Assembly (NCBI GenBank): GCA_030549495.1
Contig: JAUIRK010000242.1
Span: 62,001 to 126,000 of the forward strand
Reading direction: 5' to 3'
Source: Nectonema munidae
Lineage: Eukaryota > Nematomorpha > Nectonematoida > Nectonematidae
Length of the DNA: 64,000 nucleotides
Below the pieces are notes generated by a model that saw only the letters and a program-made list of their open reading frames with translations, was not told the DNA's origin and did no database searches. Position 1 is the first letter of the stretch; each line of letters opens with the position of its first letter. Below, piece after piece: positions 22,800 to 44,605 of this stretch. The translations under genes were made by a program, and so were the position numbers.

Positions 22800-23688
22800 A
22801 AAATAAAATTTTTATACATTTGAAATGTAACTGAGTGTAAATTTTTAGATACACAGGTATACATTTGGGGTGTAAGATTGAGCTGATTTCATATCCCCAA
22901 CTGGTAGCGATGCTGAAAAGAAGTTTAAGCTAAATTTTAAAAGACTCTAGAGTAAAGCTAGAAATTGAGATATTCCAGATAGAATAAAGAAATTAGTAAT
23001 TTAAAATTTAAATTAAAAGTTTTTCTTTTCTTCAAACTTGAAAAGAATTTCTATAAGAACAAACCAAAATATAAATTTTGTTCAAAAGAGTAAGGCAAAT
23101 TTTATATGATTTGATGACGTAATACCAATGACAATACTTTACATATCATGTATATTTTTGTAAATACACTAAAAGTAAATTTATTTATTTCATTTAAATT
23201 TACTCACAAATGGATAATTATAATTGATACTAATCATTGGAACTTTTCAAAAGATTTTTTCGATATCAAGATATTATTTCTAGTTACTCGACTACTTTGA
23301 GCTGAATGCAGAAAAGGAATAATATCAATATATATTTATTTTGAGAAAAATTGGAATTTGAATGAAATTTAAAATATTGATTTAAAAAAATTATTTTCAT
23401 ATCATTATACTTTTTGAAACATTGAAAGATAAATTATATTTGAAAGAAATCACGACTAATGATAAAATTTATACGTTGTTGTCATATATATAACCAAGAA
23501 GATATCTTGAAAAATAAAATCCAAAAATATTTGACAAACATGAAAAGCAGAAATACAAACACTTATCTCACAAAAAGTGCATTTGAGTATGTGAAAATTT
23601 CAAATGGTGATGATGATACTTGATTCACTCAAATATATATGCAATTAATCAATACACGCATTTAAGCTACATATGATGTAACTCGAAG
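22800..23688. other. AT-rich stretch, downstream flank of the peptidase gene
   Basis: Nothing coding or repetitive is recognised. The peptidase transcript should end here, but no single poly-A signal could be chosen. Confidence 0.4.
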
Positions 23689-31669
<7,981 letters not shown>

Positions 31670-32129
31670 GAAGCAGGCACAAATCGGCGCTACTTATTAT
31701 TAGCACTACTTTTTTAAAAACTTCAAAGCTAAAAAACAACATTTAGAGAGATGAGAACAACTTTAGATTTGAGTAAAAGACAGCTAAAAAATGAATTTTA
31801 TTTTCCAACACTAACTAAATTAGGTAAAAAGGTAGGAAAAACAGTAAAACTTTCATTCAAAACAATTCTTTGAACAATCAATTTAAGCCAAACCCGGTCT
31901 TCTTCAAATCAATCCCATCGATGCGAGAAGGAAAGGGGAGGAAGAAGGAGGATTATGAATTTGTTTCTTCAAAGTACTGGATGGCATGGTCTCCTAATTT
32001 ACGCCTTATTTTATTGGCAGTATTGGATGTTTCAAAAAATCTGTTAAAACTTTCTTTTTACACATTCTGATGATATCTATAAAGAAGATTTTGCATCGAA
32101 TCATATGTCGCACAGCTGTACAGACTTAT
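31670..32129. other. Presumed promoter region of the DPP8/9-like gene
   Basis: AT-rich, with a 66-codon plus-strand frame (31870-32070) that shows no motif. No TATA box or initiator can be singled out. Confidence 0.3.
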
Positions 32130-32530
32130 GAGCAGTAGTTGTGCGTTATAAATAATAATAATATTAATCAATTTTATGGCTAATGTTCCCAGCACGCTGA
32201 GGTTTAGCCGATTTTTAGCACTATGGGTGCTCGTCCCCTAATGCTAAATGTCTTTTGCTCATGTTTTTTTTGAATATTTCTATCCATGTCATCTTTGGCC
32301 TGCCTTTACTCTTACCTAAAGTTTAAATTTTAAAAGCTTCTTTAATTAGATCACCGGAAGGTCATTTACATGCCCAAACCACCTTAACCTTTATATTTCT
32401 AATACTTTACTTATTTCATTTACTTGACATAAACTTCTTATCTTTTCATTACTTATTTTATCTTTTAAATTAAATTTGCACAACATCCTCATCTCTGTGG
32501 TGTTTAGTCAATTTTTATCAGATTAAAATA
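32130..32530 (-). mobile_element. RTE-like LINE 3' fragment
   Basis: On the minus strand, in shifting frames, it reads NTTEMRML, KDKISNEKIRSL, then RLRWFGHV. It ends GKSKGRPKMTWIEIFKKNMS and KRHLALGDEHP before a stop. These are the C-terminal blocks of RTE-type LINEs (T-MRML, KIR, RL-W-GHV, GRP--TW). A tail of TTA repeats (about 32148-32170) follows at the 3' side, as RTE elements often have. It is broken and 5'-truncated. Confidence 0.7.
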
Positions 32531-32539
32531 ACACAACGC

Positions 32540-35500
32540 TTTAAATGTTTTCCAAGTTAGTATAATGCATTTATAAATGAATAAAGCTTTAATTTTTAAA
32601 CATGGAGAAGGAGGAATACGAGTTTTTTATGATCTTATTTAATTCTCGATTTTTCAATCAAATATTTTGTACAGAGTAACGCCTCGTTGCATCGTGGGGT
32701 CTCCCTATTTTTTATTAAAATTTTCAAGAAAAAAAGTCAAAAAAAAATATGCAACTTTACGAACTGGTTAATTTTTATCATTATATTTGGGGATAATCAA
32801 AGTCGAATTTTATTTAAAAAGAAAAATAGTAAAGCACGAGAAATGATTCTTAGTAAGTGATCTTTGCAATCTGTGTACACTAGATCCTTGGACCGGCTGA
32901 ACAAAGGGAGGATCGATGAAAGGGGGTGATTGTTTGAACATATGGTAACCGAACAATTGCCGACGGGACAACTGCCCGCGATATATTTAGTAAATCTAAT
33001 CATCTGAAAAGAATTTTATGATTGCACGCGGGTAGACAACTTGTTTGTCATCTCCAACCTGTATACTACGATGGTTTCTATTCCATAGTTTGCTAGGTGC
33101 ATATTTTGATACAAATGATTAGGGAGACAGGGTCAAACAAAAATAAGAAATAGACTTGACGAAAAAATTCTTTTAGCTATATTATTCACAAAATATTTTT
33201 TTAAAACATAGAATATGCGATTTTATATTTTAAAATTCTTAAGTCCACTGTTTTGTGGACCCCATTCCCCGAGAAATAAAATAATACACTCGGGGTGGAC
33301 ACTCTAGTCTACAGTGTTCGGAGCACAATAAAACCTGAGTCTGTCAGAGAGCCTACATGAATGCGATGACCAAGATTTTGTGTAAATAAGCTAGCTAACA
33401 AAATGGTCAAAAAGCTTTCTAATCAAGCGCCGTGAGTCGGCCAAAAGCTTCCTCATTCTAAGGGTAGTTATATGTTTATAACAGAGCTGCCCTACAAATG
33501 GTATACGTTATAGACACTTACTAAATAGCGGCTCACAAGAGTACACTTTCGCCAATACAAAATTGAGAGACAAGAGTGGAACGCAAAAAATGGTAAGAGA
33601 AAATAATCAGGGAACAAATATTGATAAATGAGAACACAACTGATGGAAAGAGATTGGCGAAATTGAGCTTATTCGCCTTGAACACTGGGGATAGGAAAAA
33701 GTATGTAAGTATCATACACCATCAATAGAAAAACGTTTAGCTTGACCTTGAAAGATTAAAATGTTTATAGCAAAGGCGAAGGGAGGTGATGTCTTTGCGT
33801 GTAAGAAGGAAGTGAACATGAGATTATTATTTATCATCACTTGTTGCAAAATTTTATTATTTAGATAATAATCCATGTAAACGTTGAATAAATAGTTTTG
33901 ATTTTTGCACCACGCTATCAAATGCAGGTGCGTGTTTTAAATACCGAACATAACATTTAATACGCAAGAAAAAGGAAGAATGAACATGGTTACGACTCAT
34001 CGAAAATGTCGGAGATGTCAAAGGGTGGAGTAGTCATAAATTAAAAAGTCGGAGTGCGATTTTTTTCTAACATAAAAAATGTTTTTTAGGTTTAATGAAA
34101 AAAGGGTACGCATTTTTGTAAACGTATGAAGTGGGGCTCTTCTTTTGTCGAAGCCAGAAGTAAACTTTAGATTTATGTAGTGTTTGAATTTTTTAAGTAA
34201 GAGATAAATTCGAATATTTAAAGTATATATGAAATCAAAGTTGTTTATTTTCTTTCCGAATTTGCAGCTCTGTTTGTTGTGTTTGTCTTTTTTTATGCGT
34301 TGCAAAAAATCAATTGGCATATGCAATATATTGGGCCTTAAACCAATAAAATAAAAAGTTTATCCCGGTGCTTATAAGCAAAAATAAGTGGTGGCATATA
34401 TCACCATAAGTTATAGATAGATAGTGAAATTTTAGGTAATTCGTGAAATCAGTGTTTGATTTGGGAATTCATATATTCCATAGAGATTTTATGTAATTAC
34501 TGAAAAGACATTCCAATTATTTTATGAAATGTCTAGAGATATTAGTAAATTCATGAAATTCCTAAGTGTGACCAGTGATTTCATGAATTCTCTGAAAGTT
34601 ATAAGTAGTGACATAAATCGAACCAAAGAAGTAGTTAAAATTTCAATCAACAACTTCACCCTCAAAATTCTCACACATGCCCCAACGCCACTTGCCTCGT
34701 AATAAAACGTTTAAAGGATAGTTCTTTCTGGGAAGCCATTCGAATTCTAAGAAAAACTTTTCAAAAAAATGATTGGCTAACATCCAAATAATTGATTTAC
34801 TTATTATCCATACTAACTGATAGGCTAACTCAGAAACTATCCAATCCCTCTAACCACTAACGTCTAACTAATTAATTATTTGTCTGGATAACGACCTAAC
34901 TAACAAACCTCACAAATTAATCGATTACCTTACTAAATAACTATTTTAAAAGATAAAAAAAATGTCATACATTTAAAAATACGACAAATGTTCACTTAGC
35001 CGATTTCAAGCCCACAGCTATGGCACCGGGTACAACAATGAGCAATTAGAACAAACTAGAACAAATTAGTACTTAAAAAGTAAGGGAAATAGCAATTAAG
35101 TGATTAAGTACAGTACTTTTTGATAGAGAAGTTGGACTTAGTGATTAAACTTTTATTGGATTGAGCGAACAAATATCCTTAATTTGGATTGGTATACTAC
35201 TACACACACCCAGAAGATTGAATTCAGATGAACCAATTAAAATGATTCCTCACATATGTCTTTTGTACAAAATCAAAGTGAAGTGAACTTTTTTACTTTA
35301 ATGAGGAGAATGCAAGGTTCAACAAACTGATAAAACATCTGGTATGAGGATGAATATCTGATTTCATGGAAAGTAAAAGTACAAAGGGATAAAACAAAGT
35401 AAAAATACCATATCTCTGGTTGTAACAATTTCTTTTGTAGTTTTATTGATAAATTTGATTTTATGTGTGCTAATTGAACAAAATTTCATCTGGAAGTTTA

Positions 35501-36709
35501 CATCCAATTTATTTGGCAACAAAGATATCTCATATCTTTGGATTCTTACTAGAATTGAATATCATTCTTATTTTTTGTCATGTTCAAAAAAAGGTTTTTC
35601 TCTAGTGTTAAATCTATCCAAACTGCATATATACTGCTTATGTGTAGTGGTATTATAGAAATATCCTTCATGTGGCTAAATAATCACAATTCGTTTTTTC
35701 TCATGGCATTATGATTTTGATAAGCATTTCATTAAGAGCATTAATCATATCCATTTATCACTTCTGTTATAATCTGTTTATTATTTTTCATTTAAATACA
35801 AAATTTCCAGATAATACTTTCGCTAAAATATACGAACTCGTATTTTCGATTATGGTCCCTCTATAGTCTATATGGTACGGTTATGCCAAATATTAGGAAA
35901 TTCAGGATCAAATCTTCAATAGAATCTTCCCCCAAAAATTTATAATACTTAAAATCTTGAATTCCCTTCAAAGGTATAACATATGTTTAAGAAAAAAATG
36001 GAAACAATAGTGAAAAAATTCTTTAACGTATTGAATAAAATTGAGAATTTCCCATTTAAAGATAAAGCGGGTTGTTTTATATATTAGATGGTAAAAAGGT
36101 TTTTCGCCTGGAAGCAAACCTAAAAAGTTTTGTTTTGATTTATATTGCGCCAAACAGAGTGAATTTTTGGGCAAGGTACAAATAAATGACAAAGTAAGGA
36201 ACTATTTGAGTTTTTAGATCTCATTAGGTTAACTTATTTTAGGAAATTCTTTATTGTCGGTAATGCAACAAAAAAAAGACTGATCCCCCATAACCGGGAC
36301 GTCCCGAAACAGTATTGAAAAAAGATGATTAAATCAATACTCTGCTCAGAGATCAAACTAGAGATTAGAGATGGGTCCATTGTGATTATAATTAAAATCA
36401 CGGAAATTCCTAGAATTGTAATCGAAATAATTTTTAAAAAAACTCAAAATCTAACGTAGAGAACACAAAAATCAGATTCTCTCAGTAATTGTAGCGCTGG
36501 AAGGCTGCGCTAGTGTACATCAGAAGGACGATCAGAGTTTCGCCAGAAACTAAGAACAGAGCACCACAGTACCATCCTATCCGGGCAACATAATTTATAT
36601 GACAATCCGCAAACAGAGTAGAAACCCCAGGGTAGAGAAGGATTATTTTTCATTCCTACAGCCAGAAGTCATGTACACCTGCCCTTTAGTGTTTGATAGC
36701 TAACAGCTG
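32540..36709. other. Long AT-rich stretch, no gene recognised
   Basis: Many open frames of 60-100 codons on both strands, all of low complexity and without motifs (for instance minus 34018-34326). A relatively GC-rich island at 36480-36660 could be an old coding fragment, but no frame is convincing. Short inverted words occur at 33240-33320. Confidence 0.4.
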
Positions 36710-36716
36710 TGTGCAT

Positions 36717-37702
36717 TTGGGTGGTCCAGAAAAATGAAATTTTGAATTTCTTTTCTCCCTAGTCAAAATCTAGTTTACTTTTGATGAAAAACACTGTATA
36801 TAAAGTTTGAAGCAAATCAATTAACAATTAGAGGTGGCTCAACAAGTGTTAATATTTAGATGATGAAATATTACGTCATTTTATATACTCATCTATCTAC
36901 ATCATATTTATTGATTATGTTACATTTTCTTTGAAGCAATTCTTCACTTTTGTGCTAACAATTCACATTTCATCATATATTGCTCAATTTTATATTTAAA
37001 AGAACAAAATCTTCTCTTCATTGTTTTGTATTGTTTGTTGTTTTAATTCAAAAAAGCGTGGTTTTTATCTTATTGAAGAAACCTCCGCAGTAATTCTTGG
37101 AGCTAAACTTCCCAGTATAGAGCAAGTGTTGAGTGTGTTTTTACATCATCATGTAACATTAAACAAAAGTATTGGTGAAAGTGCATCTATTGTAACTAAT
37201 GAAATAGAAGCTTACTGGAAAAAACAAGACTTCATGTTCAAAGAAATGACAAAATTCAGGAAGAAGTAAAGAAATTGTTAATCAATGGAAATTTTTAGAG
37301 AAAAACAAAAAAAAAGGAAAACAAGAAATAAAAGAAAAAAACTTTATATTTGAAATGAAAAATCTGTTTGATGGGGCTCACGCCGATTCAATGTCTTTAA
37401 TTTGTATTCAAGAAGATATCGAATTTTTGAAAGCGCAGCGAGAACAAGGACGCCGTGGCTCAATGGGTGCATTAGACTTTAAATTAAAAAACAAAGAAAA
37501 AAATCAAAAGAGAATGAAGAACAGCTGGAAAAGCGCAGACAAAAACTGCGCTACACAATGATCTTGAGCCACCCCTAAACAGTATTTGCCAAGCTACAAA
37601 TTTTGCACACATCTGTTTCATATCAGAAGGAAACAGAATCACACCAAGGAGCAAAAAAAATCTAAATTTAATTGTACTCCTATATGCAGTGGACCACCCT
37701 AA
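36717..37702 (+). mobile_element. DNA transposon of an unclassified family, N-terminal half only
   Basis: The outer ends are ttgggtggtcca at 36717 and tggaccaccctaa ending at 37702. Direct repeats of tgtgcat (36710-36716, 37703-37709) sit outside them. A second, subterminal inverted pair is gaggtggctcaa (36830) and cttgagccacccc (about 37563). Two frames lie inside. One (37021-37269) has LPSIEQVLSVFLHHHVTLNK, SIGESASIVTNEIEAYWKK. The other (37355-37561) has LFDGAHADSMSLICIQEDIE, FLKAQREQGRRGSMGALDFK. The same plan is seen at the N-terminus of the element at 13968-15768. The putative catalytic part is absent, so it is non-autonomous or broken. A 7-8 bp duplication would suit hAT, P or Merlin classes, but the protein is unlike Merlin. 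Confidence 0.65.
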
Positions 37703-37709
37703 TGTGCAT

Positions 37710-39126
37710 ATTTCAAAGAATCATGCATCTACTGGAACCAAAAGCCATCCTTCTTTCCACACCTAGCTAAACTCACCTGTAAATATCTAAAAATGTTTTT
37801 TACTAATTAGAAATAAGATTTTGAATCGATATTTGGAGAATTAGAATCAGAACCAAAATCTGAATTTCACAAATGAAAAAATCAAAATCATAGTTGTAAT
37901 TAAAAAATTCAGATAATCAAAATCATAGTTATTATCTAAAAGCAGCGTCAACCCTGTTAGAGATACAAAAATGTGTTCTCCATCCTTTAAAAAAAATGTT
38001 ATATCAAAAAAATTTTACTCTTTCACGGTTAGAGTTAAGAAACTTAGGCGGTAACATTTTACAAAGAATTTTCCTATATTCTCCATTGATTATATCAATA
38101 ATACTACTAAAACAATCTAGAAATTGTTGGTGATCGTAAAAGAGTTACATCGAGGAAAATTCATGTGATTTTATTGTTTTACTGGGTAATCGAAAAATGG
38201 TATGCAGTTTGCTAAGTTGGTCAGTGTATCATGGATTCCTGTCGTATCATGTTTCACATAAATGTTGTATCACTTATTAGTCTTCTTCACTTCACATAAT
38301 TTTAAAATAAACATTGCGAAATTTCAAACGTGTGTTTTACTTTCACGTAAAAGTTTTCAACAGTTATTTGCCTTAGTTCAAGAAATTATTCTATTTATAT
38401 CTCAAAAAGTTTTGTTTCGTTACTTTCAAGCCATTCCCACTTCTTCTTTTACACATAAATGAGCGCATAAAGGGGGCGAACCCCCATATTTTTAATTTTC
38501 CTAAAAAAAGAATAATAATAACAATATATTTTATGGTGATAAGTATACTGAGTTAGATTTGAGCCGCGTTTATTAAGTGCAATAATTGTCAAAATTTGTT
38601 CAAAAGTAAGCAAGGCCTTTCCATCCCTGGAGGAGCATAATCATCAGATCCAGAAAATTTGGAGGAAGACATTGAAAAATGAATAAATTTCTATTACTCA
38701 AAAATTTATTTTCGCGTAATGAAACTTTTACTATTCTTTTTTTCAGTTTTTGTAAATAAAAAAGATAAAAGTATACATTTTACCGGTATATAAACGCGTC
38801 CTCCATAATAATTTGATGGATATACGTATTTTAACGACCAATTATGGTATTGTGATAATATATAGCATGGATGTTCCTCATGATTGTTCCTCTATTTCTT
38901 CACAACCAACTCACATTTAAAGTTTTCTGCTTCTTACTGGCAAACATGTGTGCCTGTCTTACTATTTTATTCTCGTGGTCAACTGAAGAAGGTGGTTAAA
39001 GATCACTGAAATATTTCGTTAATTAAAATAAATCCCATAAAAGTTTCCATTTTTCAATTAAAAAAAGGGTATATTGTTACTATCCTATATGTAGTTAAAA
39101 TTAGAAAGTATGTAGCCGAAGCTGTA
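37710..39126. other. AT-rich stretch, nothing recognised
   Basis: Low-complexity frames only. A short inverted word gggggcgaaccccc lies at 38472-38485. Confidence 0.4.
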
Positions 39127-39264
39127 TTAACCCATTATCGACCAGAATAATCAGACGATATCCAATGTAAAGCAGAAGATTTGTATTAAAAAGCATTTAT
39201 AATAGCAGACGATTCATATTTTTGTAAAGTCGACATATGTCGACTGTGATCGATAACCTGTTAA
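39127..39264. mobile_element. TTAA-flanked piggyBac-like MITE, copy C
   Basis: It runs from TTAACCCATTATCGACC to CGATAACCTGTTAA, 138 bp, in the opposite orientation to copy B. The core words CAGACGATATCCAATGTAAA and GCAGAAGATTTGTATTAAAA are shared with copy B in inverse. Confidence 0.75.
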
Positions 39265-39364
39265 GAAAGATCAATCGAAGGGAAGCATCAAAAGTAGTCT
39301 TAGAGCCAATTAAGGGTTGATTGGAGAGAAATAAGAGTCGTGGTTATAAACAAATGGGCATCAA

Positions 39365-39453
39365 TTAATCCGTTTAATCCCATCTATTCGAGGATTTAAA
39401 TTTTAAATCCATATTTTGAAGATATATAGGAACATTGACCGTAAATGGGTTAA
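39365..39453. mobile_element. Possible short TTAA-type relative
   Basis: It begins TTAATCCGTTTAAT and ends GACCGTAAATGGGTTAA, 89 bp between TTAA words. The ends resemble the MITE family, but the core is different. Confidence 0.35.
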
Positions 39454-41489
39454 TTTCTAACACCTTAGATTCATTTTATTTAAAAAACAAAGACTATTTT
39501 GAAGATGTCCATGTTTGAATTAATGCGTATTAAAAAGATAAAGTTACTTTAAAATTAATAGCCTATTATTTTTAAGGAATGTTACTCAAATTTGAAATGT
39601 TCATTCCTCAACCTACAGGAACTTAAGCTTAAAATCGGTAAAAACTAAATTAAAAAAATTTTTTAAGACATGCTCATTAAGGCAGGTTTAGCCAATAATA
39701 ATTTTATATTACATTACGGTGCAGGGCATTTCGTACCTATTTCTTTTACTAATTTTTAAGTACAAAATATTAACTCTCTTCATTACGGTCAAAATATATA
39801 GATGAGTTGAATAAAAATGATAATAAAATAGATAGGCCTAAACAGTACAAGTCAATTGGTCGAATGTGACAATGCGGTGATTGCGATAATTGGTCGAAAC
39901 GAGAATTTGTTATGATTAATGTTATGTTTAGTATTCGTTTTTAGCAACAATCTTTAGTGTTAATTTTTGGTATTAACCGAGTTGTTAAAGTAAGTTTTAG
40001 GATTACTATTAGTAACTAGGATAACCTGTTTGTCTCTCGCTTCGCTAATAAATCCCTATAATAATCATTGATATCGCCCGCAAAGAAATCCCCGTTTTAA
40101 GAAAAAAAAAATTTTTTTTTCTCTCTAAACTATGCAAAATAATTGAATAAAACATCGATATTATTAAATAGAATGATGAGAGGATTCTAAAAATGTATAA
40201 TACTTGTAGATTTGTTGTGTATATGTGAAGTCATAATTATGAGCCCACTGAAAAGGCCTAAAAAAAACGAAAATTTATAAAATAAAAAAAATAAAAATTT
40301 AAAAGGGTATTCTGATAGGGTTTGATACCCTGATTCCAAATATATAATTTATTTAAAATGAATAGAATGATTTTTTATTTTTTTTTGAGGTCAAAGTTGG
40401 AATTTTTGTCATTTTATCAAGTTCAAAGGCTAAAAAATTATTTAAAAAAATAATAATTTTAAATGTTTTTACATTTTCGTAATCAGTATAAAATTTACTT
40501 TAAAATGAGATGTTAAAATCGAAAATTGGATAAGTTTGAAATTTTTCGAAAATTTTGTAGGGCCCCAAAATTTTTCAAAAAAAAATTTTTTTCAAATTTT
40601 TTCACCATAGTATGTTTAAATATTAGATTTATTTTATGAATATGCAAAAAAATGGAAAAAATATTTCATTTTTCATTTTACACGCTAAAATATAGTGGAA
40701 AATAGTAAAAGGGTGCATATTGTTCAAGGGCTTATAAAAAATTTTTTTGAATTTCTTTAAAAACCAAAAATAATTGAAAAATGTAGGTAAAAGGATGCTC
40801 TTTAAGATAGGTATGTTTTAAAATGATTTTAAAAAAATTCCTCGCATAAAGTTTTCTTTAAAAGTTAAAAATTTTGACATATTTTTTAAAAAATTATTAA
40901 AATCAAAAAAATATATCAAAAATAAATATTTTTCAAAATTCTAAAATTAATTTTAAGCGATTTTAAATAAGATGATCTAAAAATTAGAAAAAATAATTTT
41001 CTTTTGATGTAAAATTTTTGAATCAAAAATGTCAACTTTTTGAAAATTCAAACCTTTTTTATAGAAAATGTTAAAAGTGAGAAAATTTAAAGTTCAGGTA
41101 CGGGTCAATGAACTCACTCTCAGGTCATTTACCTTACACCACGTGATAGCGCTATCGAAATGAGGCAGGTTAACATTTTATAGCTTGCAAAAATCTTTTT
41201 TAATCTAATAGTAATTTGACTTTGAATGGAAAAAGTAAAAGAAAATCGGTTCACAAAATCGTGAAATATATATACCTACCTATATAATGATTCGCTTGAA
41301 ATTATTATTATATATTAGAAGAAGAAGAAGAAAAGTTATAACTTATTTTGTAAATTAAAAATATGTTCAATGAATTGTTACATTCACCCAATTATGAAAT
41401 ATTGGTCAATATTTTTGTAGAATATAATTCAGATTAGATATTTTTTATCTTTATCATTCTTTATTTATGTTTTTCATTCGTTTTTTTCC
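39454..41489. other. Very AT-rich stretch, nothing recognised
   Basis: Dominated by A and T runs (especially 40250-41080). There is one short inverted word, gggtat...ataccc, at 40304-40330. No coding potential. Confidence 0.5.
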
Positions 41490-41499
41490 GTTTCAATCC

Positions 41500-44400
41500 T
41501 AGTTTGTATCATGGATTCTTTCTAAGTTTAAAACTTTTAAATAAATATAAATTCAATAAAACGTCTCTTTTAATCCTTATAATCGAACCGTACACAATAA
41601 ATTCCAAACTTCCTATTCTACCATCACCATATACATCATATCACATCTCACCACTCCATTTTTTAGCTTGCATTATAGCCAAAACTTCTCTCTCGATATC
41701 ACCTTTACAACACATCTCATCCTTAAATTATTCTTTCGTTTACGTTCACTCCACAGATGAACCGCTGCTCTTCTGTTCTTTATATTCTCCTCCCTCTTCT
41801 GCTTCTACAATTTCTCTTAAGATTTAAATCAAGCTAAGAGGCCGCCAATTGCTTAGCTTTCTATCTGTACACAACTTGTGCATTACTGACAACTCCAAAT
41901 CTCCCACATTTCAAAAATTTTCAGACCTCAAATCCAAATCAGCACACATCGACATCACCATCACTTCAAACAAAACTCTCAATTACATACACTATTGGCA
42001 CATCTCCAGCGTTCCTTCTGCTTCCGATCATTATTACATATCATTCAGCCTTGCTTTAAACCCTTCTGCCTCTCACTACTCTATTTCAAACACCCCTAAG
42101 AAAATCCATTGGTAGTGCTTTCTCTCCAACCTCAGCAGAAACACTACATGACACAGACATATCATCCACAAAAGACATAGACACACTATCCCTTTTATCT
42201 CAATAAGGCAATATCGTGTTGCATAAAACAAGCATCTTACCAAAACCCAAATTACAAAATGCATTCTTCTGGAACAAAAACCTTTCAATCATCAAAAATC
42301 AACCTCGTCAATCACTAAAATTGTTAAGAAAAAATAAATCATGTGAAAACATAACACTCTACACTTCCCTCAAACAACTCTATAAAAAAGAAATCATCCT
42401 TGCAAAAAACAATCTTGGATTAACTTTACCAGCTCAAACACTAAAAATCCATGGTCTATACCCAACAAAATTCTACCAAAGAAAAATCCTCACATTCAAC
42501 TTCCAGATACTCTCTTTCCTAATAGCATGAACACCGCACCAAACATCAACCATAGCACCCTAAACACACTTTTTCCTAGCGACAGCACATTACATGACAC
42601 GCCATCACATTCCAATATTAGAAATACAGTCCAACAAACAAAATCACTTCCACTTCAAACCTTTATATCCATCTCCTCAAAAGAGCTGTGCTGCTCTGTT
42701 GATTCTCTGAATCCTCGCTCTGCATGTAGCTTAGACAAGATCACCAACCTCCACCTAAAAAAGTCCTTTCATATACTCCACCCTATTTTACTTAAAATTT
42801 ACAATTCTTGTCTTGATTTCTCACATTTTCCACCAATATGGAAAGTTGGCAAACTAGTTCTCCTGCAAAAACCAAACCGTGATGATACACTCATAAAAAA
42901 CTGGCGCCCAATATCACTTCTTCCAGTCCTAGGCAAACTTTTAGAAAAAATCATTAAAAAGCACTTAGTACACCATATCGCAATGCATAGCCTCATCAAT
43001 CACACCGAATTTGCTTACCTACCTTCGCGTAATACTGAAATTGCCCTTTCCCGTTTTACAACTAATATTCAAACATCACTTTCTTCATCTGAAATTATAA
43101 CAGCCACTTTACTTAACATAGACAACGCATTCAACTCAGCATAGCACCCTGCAATCATTTTCATCATACTCAATAACAACTATCCAATACACTTCATAAA
43201 ATTCATCCAACACTATCTTTCTAATAGATGCCTCATCTTTCAACACAAAAATCAATCCTTCATACAAACATTAACACTTTCAACTCCTCAAGGAGGTTGC
43301 CTATCAGATAGTCTCTGGCTAATCTTAATAAATCCCATTCTCAACCACCTATCATTACATGCAGATTTCTCTTAATGCTACTCAGACGACCTTATTTTCT
43401 CCTTCTTCAGCCATGATCCAGATCTAAATATACTCAAATCCAAAAATCTTTTAAGAAATCTCCCTAGCATCCACATACAAAATATACTTCAACACAAACA
43501 AAACCAACGCATACACTTCACACGCAAGCATACTTCCTCTCATTTTTAACAACTCACTATTACTTCAACCTCTCCATCAAATCAAATATCCTGGGATAAC
43601 CTTCCAACGGAACCTCAAATGGACAGCACACATTAAATTAACCTCTTCCAGACTTACTCATATCTTATTTTCAGCACAAAATGAAATTGCATACAAATGG
43701 GGACTACGCCCCAAATATTCCTTATATATTTACAAGTCAATAATCATCCCAATTATCGAGTATGGAGTTGTTTCGTGGGGTATCGCTCAAGTATCCTTCA
43801 TCCATCTCCCCTTTAGTTAAAGTTCATCGAATATGCCTTCTCACCATAACAAAAGCCTTCCACACAACATCAACAGCCGCTCTAGAAATTCTAACACAAT
43901 GCCTACCCCTTCGGTTGAAACTATCTATAAAGAAGAAATACATGAAAACTTACAAATCTCCTTCATCAAGCATGTCTCTCAACATAACTCGAAGAAATAT
44001 CTATCTTTTCAGACTGCCAAAATTTAATTAAAGATTTCGAGCTAACTCGGCAAGCCCCACTCTCAACCTTCAACATTGCGCCAAAATTAAGAGCTCTTTC
44101 AAAAATTTGCCAGATCAAGCTTTATTTCAACATCTGGCACACATCTATCAAAAGATTACCATCCAGTTTTCTACTTCTCCCAAACATATCTCTACTACAC
44201 AAAATTAGGAACGACCACAAAATTACATTTTCACGCGCACTCACAAGATGGACGACTGGACACTGCCCATGCAAAGCCTACCTCCACCGCCTTTCACTCA
44301 CATCTGATCCTCTTTGCCGCTTTGGTTGCACGTTCCATGAAACAACTCACCACTTACTCTTTTCTTGTTCAAACACTTGAATCAATTCTTCAACAGCACA

Positions 44401-44605
44401 CTAACACATTACCTCATTAAAACTCCTTTTCAACCCAAGCAATTCATACTTAACCATAACTTTCATTTTATTTAAAAATAGATTAACTGATCCTATACTT
44501 CTTTTGACAGAACAAACTTTTCTCATTTCAAGCTCTACTGCATGCATATCAGCCAAAGCTGGAAAGTGTTTCGACAACTACCCTATCCTATCCTATACTT
44601 TATTT
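41500..44605 (+). mobile_element. LINE with endonuclease, reverse transcriptase and zinc knuckle, broken
   Basis: Pieces follow in the order of a jockey/I/R1-type ORF2. Endonuclease traces come first (41700-41830, and 41939-42060 with HIDITITSN and SDHYYISF). Then comes the reverse transcriptase, with RSACSLDKITNLHLKK, KPNRDDTLIKNWRPISLLPV and LGKLLEKIIKKHL in 42527-43144. STPQGGCLSDSLW and CYSDDLIF follow near 43290-43400 in other frames. Near 44220-44380 there is a C-terminal knuckle, HCPCKAYLH-----CRFGC----HLLFSC. The 3' end carries repeated CCTAT (44580-44596), a tail typical of such elements. Many stops and shifts break it. The plus strand is unusually rich in C and poor in G throughout, unlike its neighbours. 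No target duplication was identified. Confidence 0.75.

Noticed and set aside
34018-34326. 102-codon minus-strand frame
   Set aside because: Low complexity and no motif, in a featureless AT-rich region.
36480-36660. GC-richer island with possible coding fragment
   Set aside because: No frame is consistently open or matches a family. Could be an old repeat.
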